Assembly (NCBI GenBank): GCA_003963305.1
Contig: RXJR01000006.1
Location: 182,868-246,867 of the forward strand
Source: Candidatus Melainabacteria bacterium
GTDB taxonomy: Bacteria; Cyanobacteriota; Vampirovibrionia; Obscuribacterales; Obscuribacteraceae
Length of the DNA stretch: 64,000 nt
Direction: 5' to 3'
The notes beneath the pieces were generated by a model, which saw only the letters and a program-made list of their open reading frames with translations, was not told the origin of the DNA and did not search any database. Position numbers and translations under genes: made by a program. How positions within the stretch are numbered: position 1 is the stretch's first letter; each line of letters begins with the position of its first letter. Below, piece by piece: positions 17,700 through 26,167 of this stretch.

Positions 17700-18302
17700 A
17701 TGCAATTTCAGATTCTCCTTTTCGACGGCTTTGAAGAAATGGATGTCTTCGGCGTTTTCGAACCGCTGAGAATGGCTGATTTGCAGGTCAAGCTGGTCAG
17801 CCTTCACCCGAAAGAATATGTCACCGGCTTTTACGGCACCCGCGTCATTCCTGACACATTGCTGGATGTAACCAATGCGCCGGATGTATTAATCGTGCCA
17901 GGCGGTGGGTGGATAAATCAATCACCGGCTGGAGCCTGGGCAGAGTCGGAAAAAGGAACCATACTGGCGGCACTCCAGCAGTTCAGTCAGGAGGGATGCA
18001 TTCTCGCTTCCGTCTGCGCTGGGGCGATGTTGCTTGCCAAAGCAGGATTGCTCACAGACCGGGCTGCTACCACTAATCTGTCTTTGCTGGACGAGCTGTG
18101 GCAAGAGCAAGTGAACGTCATACAAGCGAGAGTTGTTGACGACGGCGACATTATCACCGCAGGCGGTATCACCAGCAGCCTCGACCTCGGCGTCTGGTTG
18201 GTACAACGTTTTCTTGGTGCAGACAAAGCGTTAGAAGTTTCGCGCAAGCTGGAATTTGAACCGCGTGGTTGCGTTTGGCAACAAAGCAAGTCAAATCACT
18301 GA
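17700..18302 (+). CDS. DJ-1/PfpI family protein
   Basis: 200 residues, one DJ-1/PfpI glutamine-amidotransferase-like domain. Seen: LLFDGFEEMDVFG near the start with the conserved Glu, IVPGGG (~65-70), and the nucleophile elbow ASVCAGAMLLAKAGLL with Cys106. ITAGGITSSLDLG near the C-terminus is typical of the isonitrile-hydratase-like subgroup. Members include chaperones, deglycases and hydratases, so the reaction is not settled. A short imperfect repeat, GGAA(T/C)AATCTGG, occurs twice in the upstream gap (17640-17680). Confidence 0.85.
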   Translation: MQFQILLFDGFEEMDVFGVFEPLRMADLQVKLVSLHPKEYVTGFYGTRVIPDTLLDVTNAPDVLIVPGGGWINQSPAGAWAESEKGTILAALQQFSQEGCILASVCAGAMLLAKAGLLTDRAATTNLSLLDELWQEQVNVIQARVVDDGDIITAGGITSSLDLGVWLVQRFLGADKALEVSRKLEFEPRGCVWQQSKSNH

Positions 18303-18409
18303 TTGGTCCACTACTGTTCGTAGTGCTCAAGCAGGTGCCGGACTGGATGCAAAATTCCAAATTCCGGGAATGAAACAATTTACCTTGACCCAGGCGGCGG
18401 AGAAAATCA

Positions 18410-19018
18410 ATGAGCGAATCATGGTCAGCCCTAACGCACAGTGCCGAATCCGCGGCGCGTGGTGGCAAATACAACGAGGCAAAAGAGTTTTACAAGCAGG
18501 CGATGGCAGACGCAGACTCACGGCATGACTTGCTCCAGGCTTACTACACAAGATGCAACTATGCAGCTCTGCTGAGACTTTTAGAAGAGTATGCAGAGGC
18601 TGAACAACTGTTGCGGGTAGCGACCCAAATGCGGCACGACTATCCGCAACAATTGGCGCTAGATCCAGTCACCCCCTTGACCGACCTGGAAAGAATTCTA
18701 GTGAAGCAAAATAGATTGGCCGACCTGGAGCAAGTTCATCGTGCGGATGCGGACCGAATGTTCAACACCTACGGAAGAGACTCGCACGAATTCAAAATGA
18801 GTCTGATGAATCTTGCTACGACCTACGGCACTCATTTTAAGGACATGGATAGGTGTAGAGCATATTTTCGAGAAATTCTTGACTGGTCGAAAACTGCAGA
18901 ACCAATCACGCGAAAAATGATCTACATGCATTATGACAAGGTGCTGCGTTCCGCCGGACTCAATGCGGAAGCAGATCTGGCGCAGCAAGAACTGGCAGCC
19001 TTGCAACAAACCAACTAG
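18410..19018 (+). CDS. TPR-repeat protein
   Basis: 202 residues of helical tetratricopeptide-like repeats: AESAARGGKYNEAKEFYKQAM, NYAALLRLLEEYAEAEQLL, and later LATTYG....D...CRAYF. TPR folds bind other proteins. No signal peptide or membrane segment. GGAG lies about 10 bases before the ATG. It resembles the TPR part of the protein at 21447 in general style. Partner unknown. Confidence 0.75.
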   Translation: MSESWSALTHSAESAARGGKYNEAKEFYKQAMADADSRHDLLQAYYTRCNYAALLRLLEEYAEAEQLLRVATQMRHDYPQQLALDPVTPLTDLERILVKQNRLADLEQVHRADADRMFNTYGRDSHEFKMSLMNLATTYGTHFKDMDRCRAYFREILDWSKTAEPITRKMIYMHYDKVLRSAGLNAEADLAQQELAALQQTN

Positions 19019-19432
19019 ACGCCTCTTGTTAATTGCCAGTCAAATTTGAAAGTCATGTCTAATGTAATGACTTCAGCGAGCTAGGTAAGGGTGAGCACAC
19101 ATTGCTGTGTTCCTTGCAAACCGCTGCAGTTCGGCCCATTACTTACACCCCTGAAGCCCAGTGACGAAACCGAACTCAACGAGTCGACACATCGCACTTG
19201 ATACGGTGCGTTTTTAGAGCACAAGCCACTTCACATTCACTTCACATAGGCGCCAAAGCATTGATGCCCAAGGGTTTTCGGACGCCCTCAATCCTTTCGA
19301 GCGAAATCTTACAAAACGACCAAACGGTGCAGAATCTCAAAATGTATAGCCGATCACTATAAAGATATAGCAATCACCAAAGGCACTGTTGATCAACAAT
19401 AATGACGCTCTTGTCTCCTCAGGTATTACGTT
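19019..19432. other. intergenic region, nothing recognised
   Basis: 414 bases between the TPR gene and the zinc-ribbon gene. I see no ORF with a ribosome-binding site, no tRNA and no strong hairpin. Confidence 0.5.
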
Positions 19433-19735
19433 ATGTCCAATATCGATAAAATTCTGAATTGCTGCCATTGCAACTCCGCCTTTGTGTTCACGAGTGGCGA
19501 GCAAGACTTCTTCAAGGCCAAAGGTCTTACGAACGAGCCAAAACGTTGTCCTAACTGTCGAATCTTGGTTAGAGTTCAACGCAGCGGAAAAGACGTAGGT
19601 ACAACGGCCGAAGTCGCCTGTGCAGACTGCGGAAGCCAAACTAGAGTGCCTTTCCAGCCGAAAGGTTATAGACCGGTCTACTGTAGTGCCTGCCTCAGAA
19701 CCAGAAAAGACGACCTGGCAGTTGCAAACGTCTGA
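19433..19735 (+). CDS. two-domain zinc-ribbon protein
   Basis: 100 residues. The first half, CCHCNSAFVFTSGEQDFF.AKGL.NEPKRCPNCR, is a CxxC...CxxC zinc ribbon of the type often annotated as a probable zinc-binding domain. The second half, CADCGSQTRVPFQPKGYRPVYCSACL, is a second ribbon of the CxxC-x(n)-CxxC type. The pair is common in cyanobacteria-related and candidate-phylum genomes; function unknown. After the stop a GAAACTAG repeat (19734, 19749) overlaps the stop codon. Confidence 0.82.
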   Translation: MSNIDKILNCCHCNSAFVFTSGEQDFFKAKGLTNEPKRCPNCRILVRVQRSGKDVGTTAEVACADCGSQTRVPFQPKGYRPVYCSACLRTRKDDLAVANV

Positions 19736-20076
19736 AACTAGCAAGACCGAAACTAGTAGACCCCCCAGCCACGCCGCGGTTCACTTCAATTACGAATTGC
19801 TGCACGCCGTGCAGACCTAATGACAATCCCCATCACCGGAACCTGACCCGGAGGATGGGGATTCGTGTATTACTGACCCGCCCCCTTTAGCGACTCCAGC
19901 AATGAGAAGCTCAAGATGTTAGACCCGACCTGGAAATTAGTCTGCTACGCCCAAAACTGACAACGATTCTGTTAACTGGTTGTTATTTAGCACCTCCATA
20001 CTCCTTGCCATAGACCTCTCAATGACAAAAGGTCGTGGACGTCGCCGATTCTAATGGCATCCAAGGAGCAAGCAAG
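19736..20076. other. intergenic region with a terminator-like hairpin
   Basis: 341 bases. It holds the hairpin listed at 19825-19863 and the ribosome-binding site (AAGGAG, ~20063) of the next gene. Nothing else is recognised. Confidence 0.5.
19825..19863 (+). terminator. hairpin, possible terminator of the zinc-ribbon gene
   Basis: AATCCCCATC (19825-19834) pairs perfectly with GATGGGGATT (19854-19863). The 19-base loop can itself pair CCGG with CCGG. No T-run follows, so Rho-independent termination is uncertain. Confidence 0.5.
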
Positions 20077-20925
20077 ATGAGACAGTTCGATAAACAACCA
20101 GCCGCTCAAGTTGACGACCTCGCGCAGAAGGTAACAGAGCAAGTTTCGAAAGGTCAACTCGACAGTGCATACGCAATGATGAAAACGGAGTTGCACGCTG
20201 AGTTTTCTACGATGCCTCTAGAAGAAAAACGTCAAACATGGAACGCCCTCTCGCAAAAACTAGAGGACAATGGCGTACTGCCAAAGCTTGCCGCCGCATG
20301 GTTAGCTGATCTGAGTCATGAATTTCCAAAAGGCACTGATGTTTCGTTCACAAAGAGTCAGTTGGACTCAATTGCAAAAAATGCGCTCGATCCGTTCTAC
20401 TCAGGCTTTGCAAGCGAAATGTCCAAACAGTTCGATGTAGCCTCGAGACTGGGAAAAGACGACAATAAAATTGATGCCAGTGAAGTTGCGTCCTTCAAAG
20501 ATCGACAATTACAGGCAAGTTCCGAGAAATTTGCAGAGAACGTCGTAAAAAACGTCGAAAAGTATGCGGCAACCTCTCCCACAGAAGCTTACACGTACTT
20601 GTCTTCAGTCATCTTCGATAGAACAAAACGTGAAACCCCAGAAGAAGAAGCTGCGACATGGAAAAACATTGACGAAAAATTGAACGCCAAAGGTTTGATA
20701 CCAAAACTTTCAATGGGCTTTCTTGATGCCAATTTCCATGATAATCCTGTGACGCAATCGCAAATGGCAAGCATTGAGAAAGGCAGCCCCAACCTGTTGA
20801 CGAAAGAATTAACGGGCTTCATTGTCGATGCATTCCCCAAAATTGGCACGGTTGACTATCGCTTAGACGAAATATCAGCAGCAGAGCGGAAGCTTTACAC
20901 GCAAAAGCTCAGCGATAAACAGTAG
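20077..20925 (+). CDS. helical protein of unknown function with internal duplication and an EF-hand-like loop
   Basis: 282 residues. The ATG at 20077 is chosen over one at 20035 because AAGGAG sits 8 bases before it. The protein is mostly helical and charged, with no signal peptide. Two halves share the same plan (AY.MM/Y.YLSSV, then EE...W..(L/I)..KL...G..PKL), which suggests duplication. KDDNKIDASEV (~128-138) resembles an EF-hand calcium loop. No family recognised. Confidence 0.65.
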   Translation: MRQFDKQPAAQVDDLAQKVTEQVSKGQLDSAYAMMKTELHAEFSTMPLEEKRQTWNALSQKLEDNGVLPKLAAAWLADLSHEFPKGTDVSFTKSQLDSIAKNALDPFYSGFASEMSKQFDVASRLGKDDNKIDASEVASFKDRQLQASSEKFAENVVKNVEKYAATSPTEAYTYLSSVIFDRTKRETPEEEAATWKNIDEKLNAKGLIPKLSMGFLDANFHDNPVTQSQMASIEKGSPNLLTKELTGFIVDAFPKIGTVDYRLDEISAAERKLYTQKLSDKQ

Positions 20926-21446
20926 ACTTCGCAAAGGTTTCGGGTACCGGCGGCACCATTGAAATTCAATGGTGCCTGTCCGTTTGTCCAGACACTTATT
21001 TGCGACACGCACTACATTCAGTACTAAAATCGAAAGAAAAATTTGAGCTGTCATTAAGATATGACAGAAAGACAACTGAAGGGTATTCCTCGACAACCGG
21101 GGGAAATGTTTTAGCCGAAACCCAAAAACTGTTTAAACCGCCGTCTAACGCCCGACTCTCCAACAGAACAGCGTCGGAATAGAGTGGGAACATTAAACGA
21201 GCAGCCAAATGACAAGGACAGGCTTGAATAAAAGCACTCAAATTTGTAGGAGGCGATGCACTAAAAATCAACTTCCGGGGAATATATAGATCGTGCCCGA
21301 CTGCCCATCGACCGAGCCCAAGTGTCCGATTTTGTGTTTTTTACTGTCAGCTCAAAGGAAAATTCGATATAACTGGCGGTTCGAAGATTCCGAGTCTTTG
21401 AGCTGACTGGTCGTATACTGATTAAAGTGGCTATATTTTGGAACCT
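20926..21446. other. intergenic region with a perfect hairpin
   Basis: 521 bases. The hairpin at 20952-20976 is the only clear element. ORFs here are short and lack ribosome-binding sites. The promoter of the next gene is presumably in the last 100 bases. Confidence 0.45.
20952..20976 (+). terminator. perfect 12-bp inverted repeat with 1-base centre
   Basis: GGCACCATTGAA (20952-20963) and TTCAATGGTGCC (20965-20976) are exact inverted repeats around a single A, 26 bases after a stop codon. As RNA it would form a strong stem with a few loop bases. It is followed by TGTCCGTTTGTCC, only weakly T-rich. Terminator or mRNA 3'-end stabiliser is most likely; a protein-binding site is the alternative. 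Confidence 0.5.
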
Positions 21447-22199
21447 ATGGAAGAGTCCTGGCAAACCTACAAAACCCTGGGAGAACGGGCTACCGGTTCT
21501 TTGAACTACCCATATGCCGAGGCGATGTGGGCTATGGCCGTCCTTATCGCTGAAGAATTCGGGGAAAAAGACCCTCGGTACTGCTTTTCCATAGACTGGC
21601 TCAGCCATGTTCTTCTCAAGCAACAAAAATACGCCCTGGCGGAAAGATTTCTCAGCCGCTCCTGGCGCTTGAAGACCAAAGTGTTAGGCTCGAGCCAGCT
21701 GGAGTTAGCCAGAACTTTGAATACTATTGCCGAGCTGTACTACCTGCAAGGCAAGTTTGCCGATGCGGAACAGATCTGCCGACGCGTTTATGAAGTGTAT
21801 GTCCAACAATACGGACCAGACCATCCGAATACCCAGACGGCTCTCAGCAACGCCACTTTGCTGGAGCAGACCAATGCCGCTCGCAATGCGGCGGCTGCCG
21901 CCTCGGCACAGGTAGCGGCAGGAGTACAGGCACAAGCTCAACCGGTCGGAGTCGGCACACACGCACAAGCCGTTCAATCGGCTTCTTCAGGCTATCCCAC
22001 AGTACAAGCAGCCCAACAACAATCTCAACAGGTAGCGCAACCTGTCGCACCAACCCGGCCTCAACCAATTAAACCAACCAGTGAAAGGCGAAAACTAGAC
22101 GTCTGCGAAAGCTGCGGACAACCGATCGAGGGTGAAGAGTGCGTGCGCTGTACCAGCACAACATTGCGAGTCTATCGTATGGACGAAAGACTGACCTGA
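21447..22199 (+). CDS. TPR protein with C-terminal zinc ribbon
   Basis: 250 residues from the ATG at 21447 (a TTG lies 9 bases upstream). Residues ~10-140 are Sel1/kinesin-light-chain-like TPRs (LA.RTLNTIAELYYLQGKFADAEQICRRVYEVY...YGPDHPNTQTALSN). An Ala/Gln-rich linker (~140-210) follows. The C-terminus has a small zinc ribbon CESCGQPIEGEECVRC. No export signal. Probably a protein-binding adaptor; partner unknown. Confidence 0.75.
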   Translation: MEESWQTYKTLGERATGSLNYPYAEAMWAMAVLIAEEFGEKDPRYCFSIDWLSHVLLKQQKYALAERFLSRSWRLKTKVLGSSQLELARTLNTIAELYYLQGKFADAEQICRRVYEVYVQQYGPDHPNTQTALSNATLLEQTNAARNAAAAASAQVAAGVQAQAQPVGVGTHAQAVQSASSGYPTVQAAQQQSQQVAQPVAPTRPQPIKPTSERRKLDVCESCGQPIEGEECVRCTSTTLRVYRMDERLT

Positions 22200-22302
22200 G
22201 ATGCAGCACTGCATTTAGTATCACAACAGTCGGCAGCAATCGAGCACCTGCACAGTCGCAACGGATGAGCACACTACCGTTCGTACTTACGCTAAACGCC
22301 AT

Positions 22303-22689
22303 CTACTGATTAATCATAAACGTTGCGAAGTCAGCAAAAAAGGTCATCAAAGCCTCTTTGTGATCCGAAAATTCAGGCACGCAATTAAGTGCTTCCGTCA
22401 TGTTGTGCATCCAGGCGTCACGCTCCGGCACACCAATACGAAAAGGCAAATGCCTGGCTCGCATGCGCGGATGACCACGCTCATTGCTATAGGTCGTGGC
22501 GCCGCCGGTTCTCTGAATCAGAAACAGCGTCAGCTTCCTCTTAGCATCGGTCAGATCAGCCGGGTACATGGGACGTAGCAGCTTATCTTGCTCGATCCGA
22601 GAATAAAACTCATCGACGAGCTTGTAATATGGTGCTGTATCGCCAAGTTCTTGGTATATATGTGCGATTGGGTCTATCATGCGCCACAT
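22303..22689 (-). CDS. group II truncated haemoglobin
   Basis: 128 residues. Truncated haemoglobins bind O2 or NO with a 2-over-2 helical fold. Seen: a short pre-A helix, the FY pair of the B helix (~28-29), the signature RGHPRMRARHLPFRIG with proximal His80, and Trp93 at position G8, typical of group II (TrHbO-like). Start could also be the ATG three codons on (22680). It lies alone, divergent from the S4 gene, and probably serves O2/NO handling. Confidence 0.9.
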   Translation of the reverse strand: MWRMIDPIAHIYQELGDTAPYYKLVDEFYSRIEQDKLLRPMYPADLTDAKRKLTLFLIQRTGGATTYSNERGHPRMRARHLPFRIGVPERDAWMHNMTEALNCVPEFSDHKEALMTFFADFATFMINQ

Positions 22690-22740
22690 TCTAACGCATT
22701 GGCGCTCTGGGACCCTGAAAGCTCGGCTCTAGACTAAATA

Positions 22741-22959
22741 TTGGTAACGCACGTGGACGACAAACAACCGATCAGGCTGGATCAATTTCTAAAACTTGTC
22801 AATGCAGTTGGTTCAGGAGGCGAAGCTAAACATCTCGTGCAAAGCGGATTAGTGCGCGTCAACAATGAGGTCGAAACACGTCGCGGACGAAAGCTCACAA
22901 ATGGTGATGTTGTGCGGCTTACCGATACTGACTACGTTGTGAATATAGAGCAGCAATAG
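22741..22959 (+). CDS. S4-domain RNA-binding protein (YaaA/RlbA-like)
   Basis: 72 residues, one S4 domain: IRLDQFLKLVNAVGSGGEAKHLVQSGLVRVNNEVETRRGRKL.NGDVV. Such small proteins bind structured RNA, often ribosomal. The start is TTG at 22741, and a GTG at 22753 is possible. The last 13 bases including the TAG stop are repeated 21 bases downstream. Confidence 0.82.
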   Translation: MVTHVDDKQPIRLDQFLKLVNAVGSGGEAKHLVQSGLVRVNNEVETRRGRKLTNGDVVRLTDTDYVVNIEQQ

Positions 22960-22980
22960 CATATGCCAGAGCAGCAATAG
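22947..22980. repeat. 13-base direct repeat overlapping a stop codon
   Basis: AGAGCAGCAATAG occurs exactly at 22947-22959 and 22968-22980. The first copy ends in the TAG stop of the S4 gene. Confidence 0.85.
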
Positions 22981-23302
22981 TATTGTATATGGTGCATGAG
23001 CGAGCGACACTCGCCTCGCTCGCAGAATGCAGTCACACTTGCAATCAAGACCCAGTGGGTCAAGTCCAAATACGATGCGTCATCTGAGGACCGGCAAACG
23101 TCACACGCTAACCTGTTTGTGGCGAAGCCTTTTCTAGAAGCTTAAGCGCACTAGAATTAAATCCTCTCCTCTTGTCTCGCTAAAAGAGCGGGAGAGCGCC
23201 CACAAAGTTCCGAAACCTAAAGCCGAGCAGCCGCCAACGAAATCTTAGACTGTAAGCCAGGGTCTGGAATTTGGGAATGAAATGGGTTACATATGGTAAG
23301 CA
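22960..23302. other. intergenic region with hairpins
   Basis: 343 bases. GAGCGAG (22998-23004) pairs with CTCGCTC (23015-23021). GACCCA-G-TGGGTC (23049-23061) is a short palindrome with its arms in the opposite order to the TGGGGT operator, so I do not group it there. No gene seen. Confidence 0.45.
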
Positions 23303-24172
23303 ATGAGCGAACGAACCAGAGCGAGTATTATGCAAACTAGAACATTCGGACAAACTGGCGAAATGGTACCAATCATCGGGCAAGGTACATGGAAGTTTCC
23401 CACTGATAAGAATGAGTTCGACGGAGCTGTCAAAGCGCTCCGCCATGGGTTTGAGTTGGGAATGACCCATATCGACACAGCTGAGATGTATAAGTCCGAA
23501 GACGTGGTCGGTCAAGCCATCAGAAACATCCCAAGAGAAAAGCTTTTTATCGTCAGTAAGGTAATGCCGTCAAACGCCAGCTTTCACGGCACAATTGAAG
23601 CGTGCGAGCAATCATTGAAGCGACTTGGAACAGACTATCTTGACTGCTATTTGCTGCACTGGCGCGGCTCGATTCCATTAAAAGAGACCATCAAGGGGTT
23701 GGAAAAGCTGATTGACGACGGAAAAATCCGCTCCATGGGCGTCAGTAACTTCGACGTCTATGACATGGAAGAAGCGCTTGGAATCGCCACCCATCCCATT
23801 GCTTGCAACCAAATTCTCTACAATATCTTTACGCGCGGGCCGGAGCGGCAGCTCATGCCCCTATGCGCCGCCAAAAAGATTGCCATAGTAGCGTACACAC
23901 CATTTGGTGAAAAAACCGTTCCGCCTAAAGGCACCGAGGGTGGTGATGTTCTGCACGAAATAGCCGCTAAGCATGGCACCACGGTCAGACAAGTGTTGCT
24001 CGCCTTCACAGTGCGCGACCACAACGTTTTTACAATCCCCAAAGCCGCCAAAGAGAACCACGTCAGCGAAAATGCCGGAGCAGCAGACATCGTTCTAACC
24101 GAAGACGACATCAAGAAAATCGACCACGCATTCCCTGCTCCAAAAAATCCTGTCTCGCTGGAAATGAATTAG
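23303..24172 (+). CDS. aldo/keto reductase
   Basis: 289 residues, one TIM barrel. NADPH-dependent carbonyl reduction is the family reaction. Catalytic tetrad: Asp and Tyr in HIDTAEMY (~53-60), Lys in IVSKV (~84) and His in YLLHW (~118). The coenzyme-binding tail is TIPKAAKENHVSENA (~247-261). The start could also be the ATG at 23330. The MFS gene begins 6 bases after the stop, so the pair may import and reduce a sugar or similar carbonyl compound; substrate unknown. Confidence 0.9.
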   Translation: MSERTRASIMQTRTFGQTGEMVPIIGQGTWKFPTDKNEFDGAVKALRHGFELGMTHIDTAEMYKSEDVVGQAIRNIPREKLFIVSKVMPSNASFHGTIEACEQSLKRLGTDYLDCYLLHWRGSIPLKETIKGLEKLIDDGKIRSMGVSNFDVYDMEEALGIATHPIACNQILYNIFTRGPERQLMPLCAAKKIAIVAYTPFGEKTVPPKGTEGGDVLHEIAAKHGTTVRQVLLAFTVRDHNVFTIPKAAKENHVSENAGAADIVLTEDDIKKIDHAFPAPKNPVSLEMN

Positions 24173-24178
24173 CAACTG

Positions 24179-25516
24179 ATGATTAAACCGCGCCTGAGCT
24201 TCTGGCAGATCTGGAATATGAATTTCGGATTCTTGGGAATTCAGTTCGGGTGGGGTCTTCAGTTAGCCAATATGAGCGCCATTTACACCAAGCTTGGTGC
24301 ATCGCCCGACAGCATTCCCATACTCTGGTTGGCAGGTCCGATTACTGGATTGCTTGTTCAGCCCCTGATTGGAGCCATGAGCGATAGGACCTGGAACAAG
24401 CTGGGCAGGCGTAAACCATACTTTCTCGTCGGAGCGATACTGGCAAGCATTGCTCTCTTCCTGATGCCTGATTCGCCCGCTCTATGGGCAGCGGCGTCGC
24501 TGCTCTGGATTCTCGACGCCAGCATAAACATCAGCATGGAGCCTTTCCGGGCATTTGTTTCAGACAAGTTGAACAGCGATCAGAGCACGACCGGCTTTAT
24601 CATGCAGAGTTTCTTCATTGGCATCGGCGCTACACTGGCAAACGCTCTGCCGCTGATATTCAGCAATCTGGGCATGAAAGGACTGGCCTCAAACGGAGTG
24701 CCACTAACCGTGGTGCTATCATTCCGCATCGGAGCGGCTATGTTTCTCTTGTGCGTACTCTGGACTATTTTTTCGTCATCCGAATATCCGCCCGAAGATA
24801 TGGAAGAGTTCAATCGAAAACGGGCTCAAAATCCAGGGTTTGGCGGACTCGTCAAAGAAGTCGTGCAAGAAATTCCTCAAGCCGTAAAAGAAATGCCAAC
24901 CACTATGAAACAACTGGCTCTGGTGCAGATTTTTACATGGCTTGGTTTGTTTTGCATGTGGATGTTCTTTGGACTGACCACCGCTTATCACGTTTTCAAC
25001 GCGCCTGATGCCAAATCAGAGTTATTCGATAAAGGCATCGAATGGGCGGGATGGTGCTTTGCCATCTATTCGATTGTCTGCTTCATCGTCGCCTTTGTCT
25101 TTCCGAAACTGGCTGAGCTAACAAGCCGAAAACTCTTGCACGGTGTGTCGCTTGTGCTGGGCGGGCTGAGCCTGATCTCAGTCTATTTCATTCATGACCC
25201 AGCCACACTCCAATTTTCTATGATCGGCGTAGGCATAGCCTGGGCATCTATTCTTTCCATGCCCTATGCAATACTCGCCGGAGCCATTCCAGCGGACCGA
25301 ACTGGCGTTTATATGGGCGTTTTCAACTTCTTTATAGTGATTCCGGAGATTATCGCCTCACTCTGCTTTCAACCGCTAGTCAAGAATGTCTTTCACGACA
25401 ATCCACTTTATGTGGTCATCATGGGCGGTGTGTCAATGCTGCTCGCAGCAGCACTGGTAACGCGCGTTCAAGACAATGCGCCAAAAACAATGGCTTCGGT
25501 TTCTGCCGGTCACTGA
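24179..25516 (+). CDS. MFS transporter, SLC45/maltose-sucrose-like
   Basis: 445 residues with about 12 membrane segments. The N-terminal FLGIQFGWGLQLANMSAIY and the loop GAMSDRTWNKLGRRKPYFLVGAI after TM2 are typical of the sugar:cation branch related to plant sucrose and SLC45 carriers. DASINISMEPFRAFVSDKL follows TM4. It probably imports a disaccharide or glycoside. Its operon partner is the aldo/keto reductase. The stop codon forms the start of a 23-bp tandem array. Confidence 0.85.
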   Translation: MIKPRLSFWQIWNMNFGFLGIQFGWGLQLANMSAIYTKLGASPDSIPILWLAGPITGLLVQPLIGAMSDRTWNKLGRRKPYFLVGAILASIALFLMPDSPALWAAASLLWILDASINISMEPFRAFVSDKLNSDQSTTGFIMQSFFIGIGATLANALPLIFSNLGMKGLASNGVPLTVVLSFRIGAAMFLLCVLWTIFSSSEYPPEDMEEFNRKRAQNPGFGGLVKEVVQEIPQAVKEMPTTMKQLALVQIFTWLGLFCMWMFFGLTTAYHVFNAPDAKSELFDKGIEWAGWCFAIYSIVCFIVAFVFPKLAELTSRKLLHGVSLVLGGLSLISVYFIHDPATLQFSMIGVGIAWASILSMPYAILAGAIPADRTGVYMGVFNFFIVIPEIIASLCFQPLVKNVFHDNPLYVVIMGGVSMLLAAALVTRVQDNAPKTMASVSAGH

Positions 25517-25698
25517 AGCTTACGTATTGAAGGACTCGTAGCTTACGTCTCGAAAAACCTATAGCTTACAGCTCGAAAGACCTATAGCTTAAGTCTCGAA
25601 AGACTTATAGCTCACGTCTCGAAAGACTTATAGCTCACGTCTCGAAAGACTTATAGCTTAAGTCTCGAAAGACTTGTAGCTTAAGTCTCGAAAAACTT
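25515..25698. repeat. 23-bp tandem repeat, 8 copies
   Basis: The unit is close to ATAGCTTAAGTCTCGAAAGA plus CTT. Copies start at 25515, 25538 and every 23 bases to 25676, with 0-7 differences, the outermost being most diverged. The array begins inside the MFS stop codon and ends inside the coding 3' end of the convergent GlcG-like gene, whose last residues (FFET) and stop lie in the final copy. There are no unique spacers, so it is not CRISPR. Confidence 0.92.
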
Positions 25699-26100
25699 TT
25701 TGCCGGCGTGGGCAACAGCCGTGTCTTGCTCGCCGGTTCCGCCGCTGACTCCGAGCCCACCCACAACTTTGCCGTTTTTCAACAACGGCACGCCACCAGC
25801 AAACAACATAATGCGTCCATGATTAGAGTTGTGAATACCGTAAAACTGTTTTCCGGGCTGAGACTCTTTTCCCAGATCTTCTGTGGAAATGTCGAAACAG
25901 CGCGCAGTGAAAGCCTTACTGATAGAAATATCAATGCTGCCAAGCCAGGCATTATCCATTCTGATATGTGCGACTAAATTTCCACCGGCATCGACAACAG
26001 CTATGTTCATCGGCTGTTTGATGTCAATTGCTTTCCGCTCGCAAATGTCGATGACGGCGCGAGCTTCAGCGAGTGAAATGGTTTCAATAGTATTAGTCAT
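25681..26100 (-). CDS. GlcG/HbpS-type (DUF336) protein
   Basis: 139 residues. The ATG at 26100 has GAGG 6 bases upstream and is preferred to a TTG at 26112. The sequence IETISLAEARAVID.CE..A.......NIAVVDAGG.LVA..RMD.AW..SI.IS..KAFTA and the C-terminal GGVPL..NG.VVGG.GVSGG.GEQD are diagnostic. The family binds small molecules, haem or cobalamin in some cases, and occurs in glycolate and propanediol loci. Role here unknown. It lies 67 bases after the M28 peptidase gene and may share its transcript. Its 3' end is formed by a tandem repeat. Confidence 0.88.
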   Translation of the reverse strand: MTNTIETISLAEARAVIDICERKAIDIKQPMNIAVVDAGGNLVAHIRMDNAWLGSIDISISKAFTARCFDISTEDLGKESQPGKQFYGIHNSNHGRIMLFAGGVPLLKNGKVVGGLGVSGGTGEQDTAVAHAGKKFFET

Positions 26101-26167
26101 TGGTTGCCTCAAGAGGATGGGGAAAATATTTTACAGCCTCAGAGCACGCCGGGTGTTCAGTCCAGTT

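Noticed and set aside
22709-22722. CTCTGGGACCCTGA as a fifth operator
   Set aside because: It lacks the TGGGGT-NN-ACCC spacing; the half-sites abut directly.
25515-25698. Possible CRISPR array
   Set aside because: Units are directly adjacent with no unique spacers, and there are no cas genes in the window.
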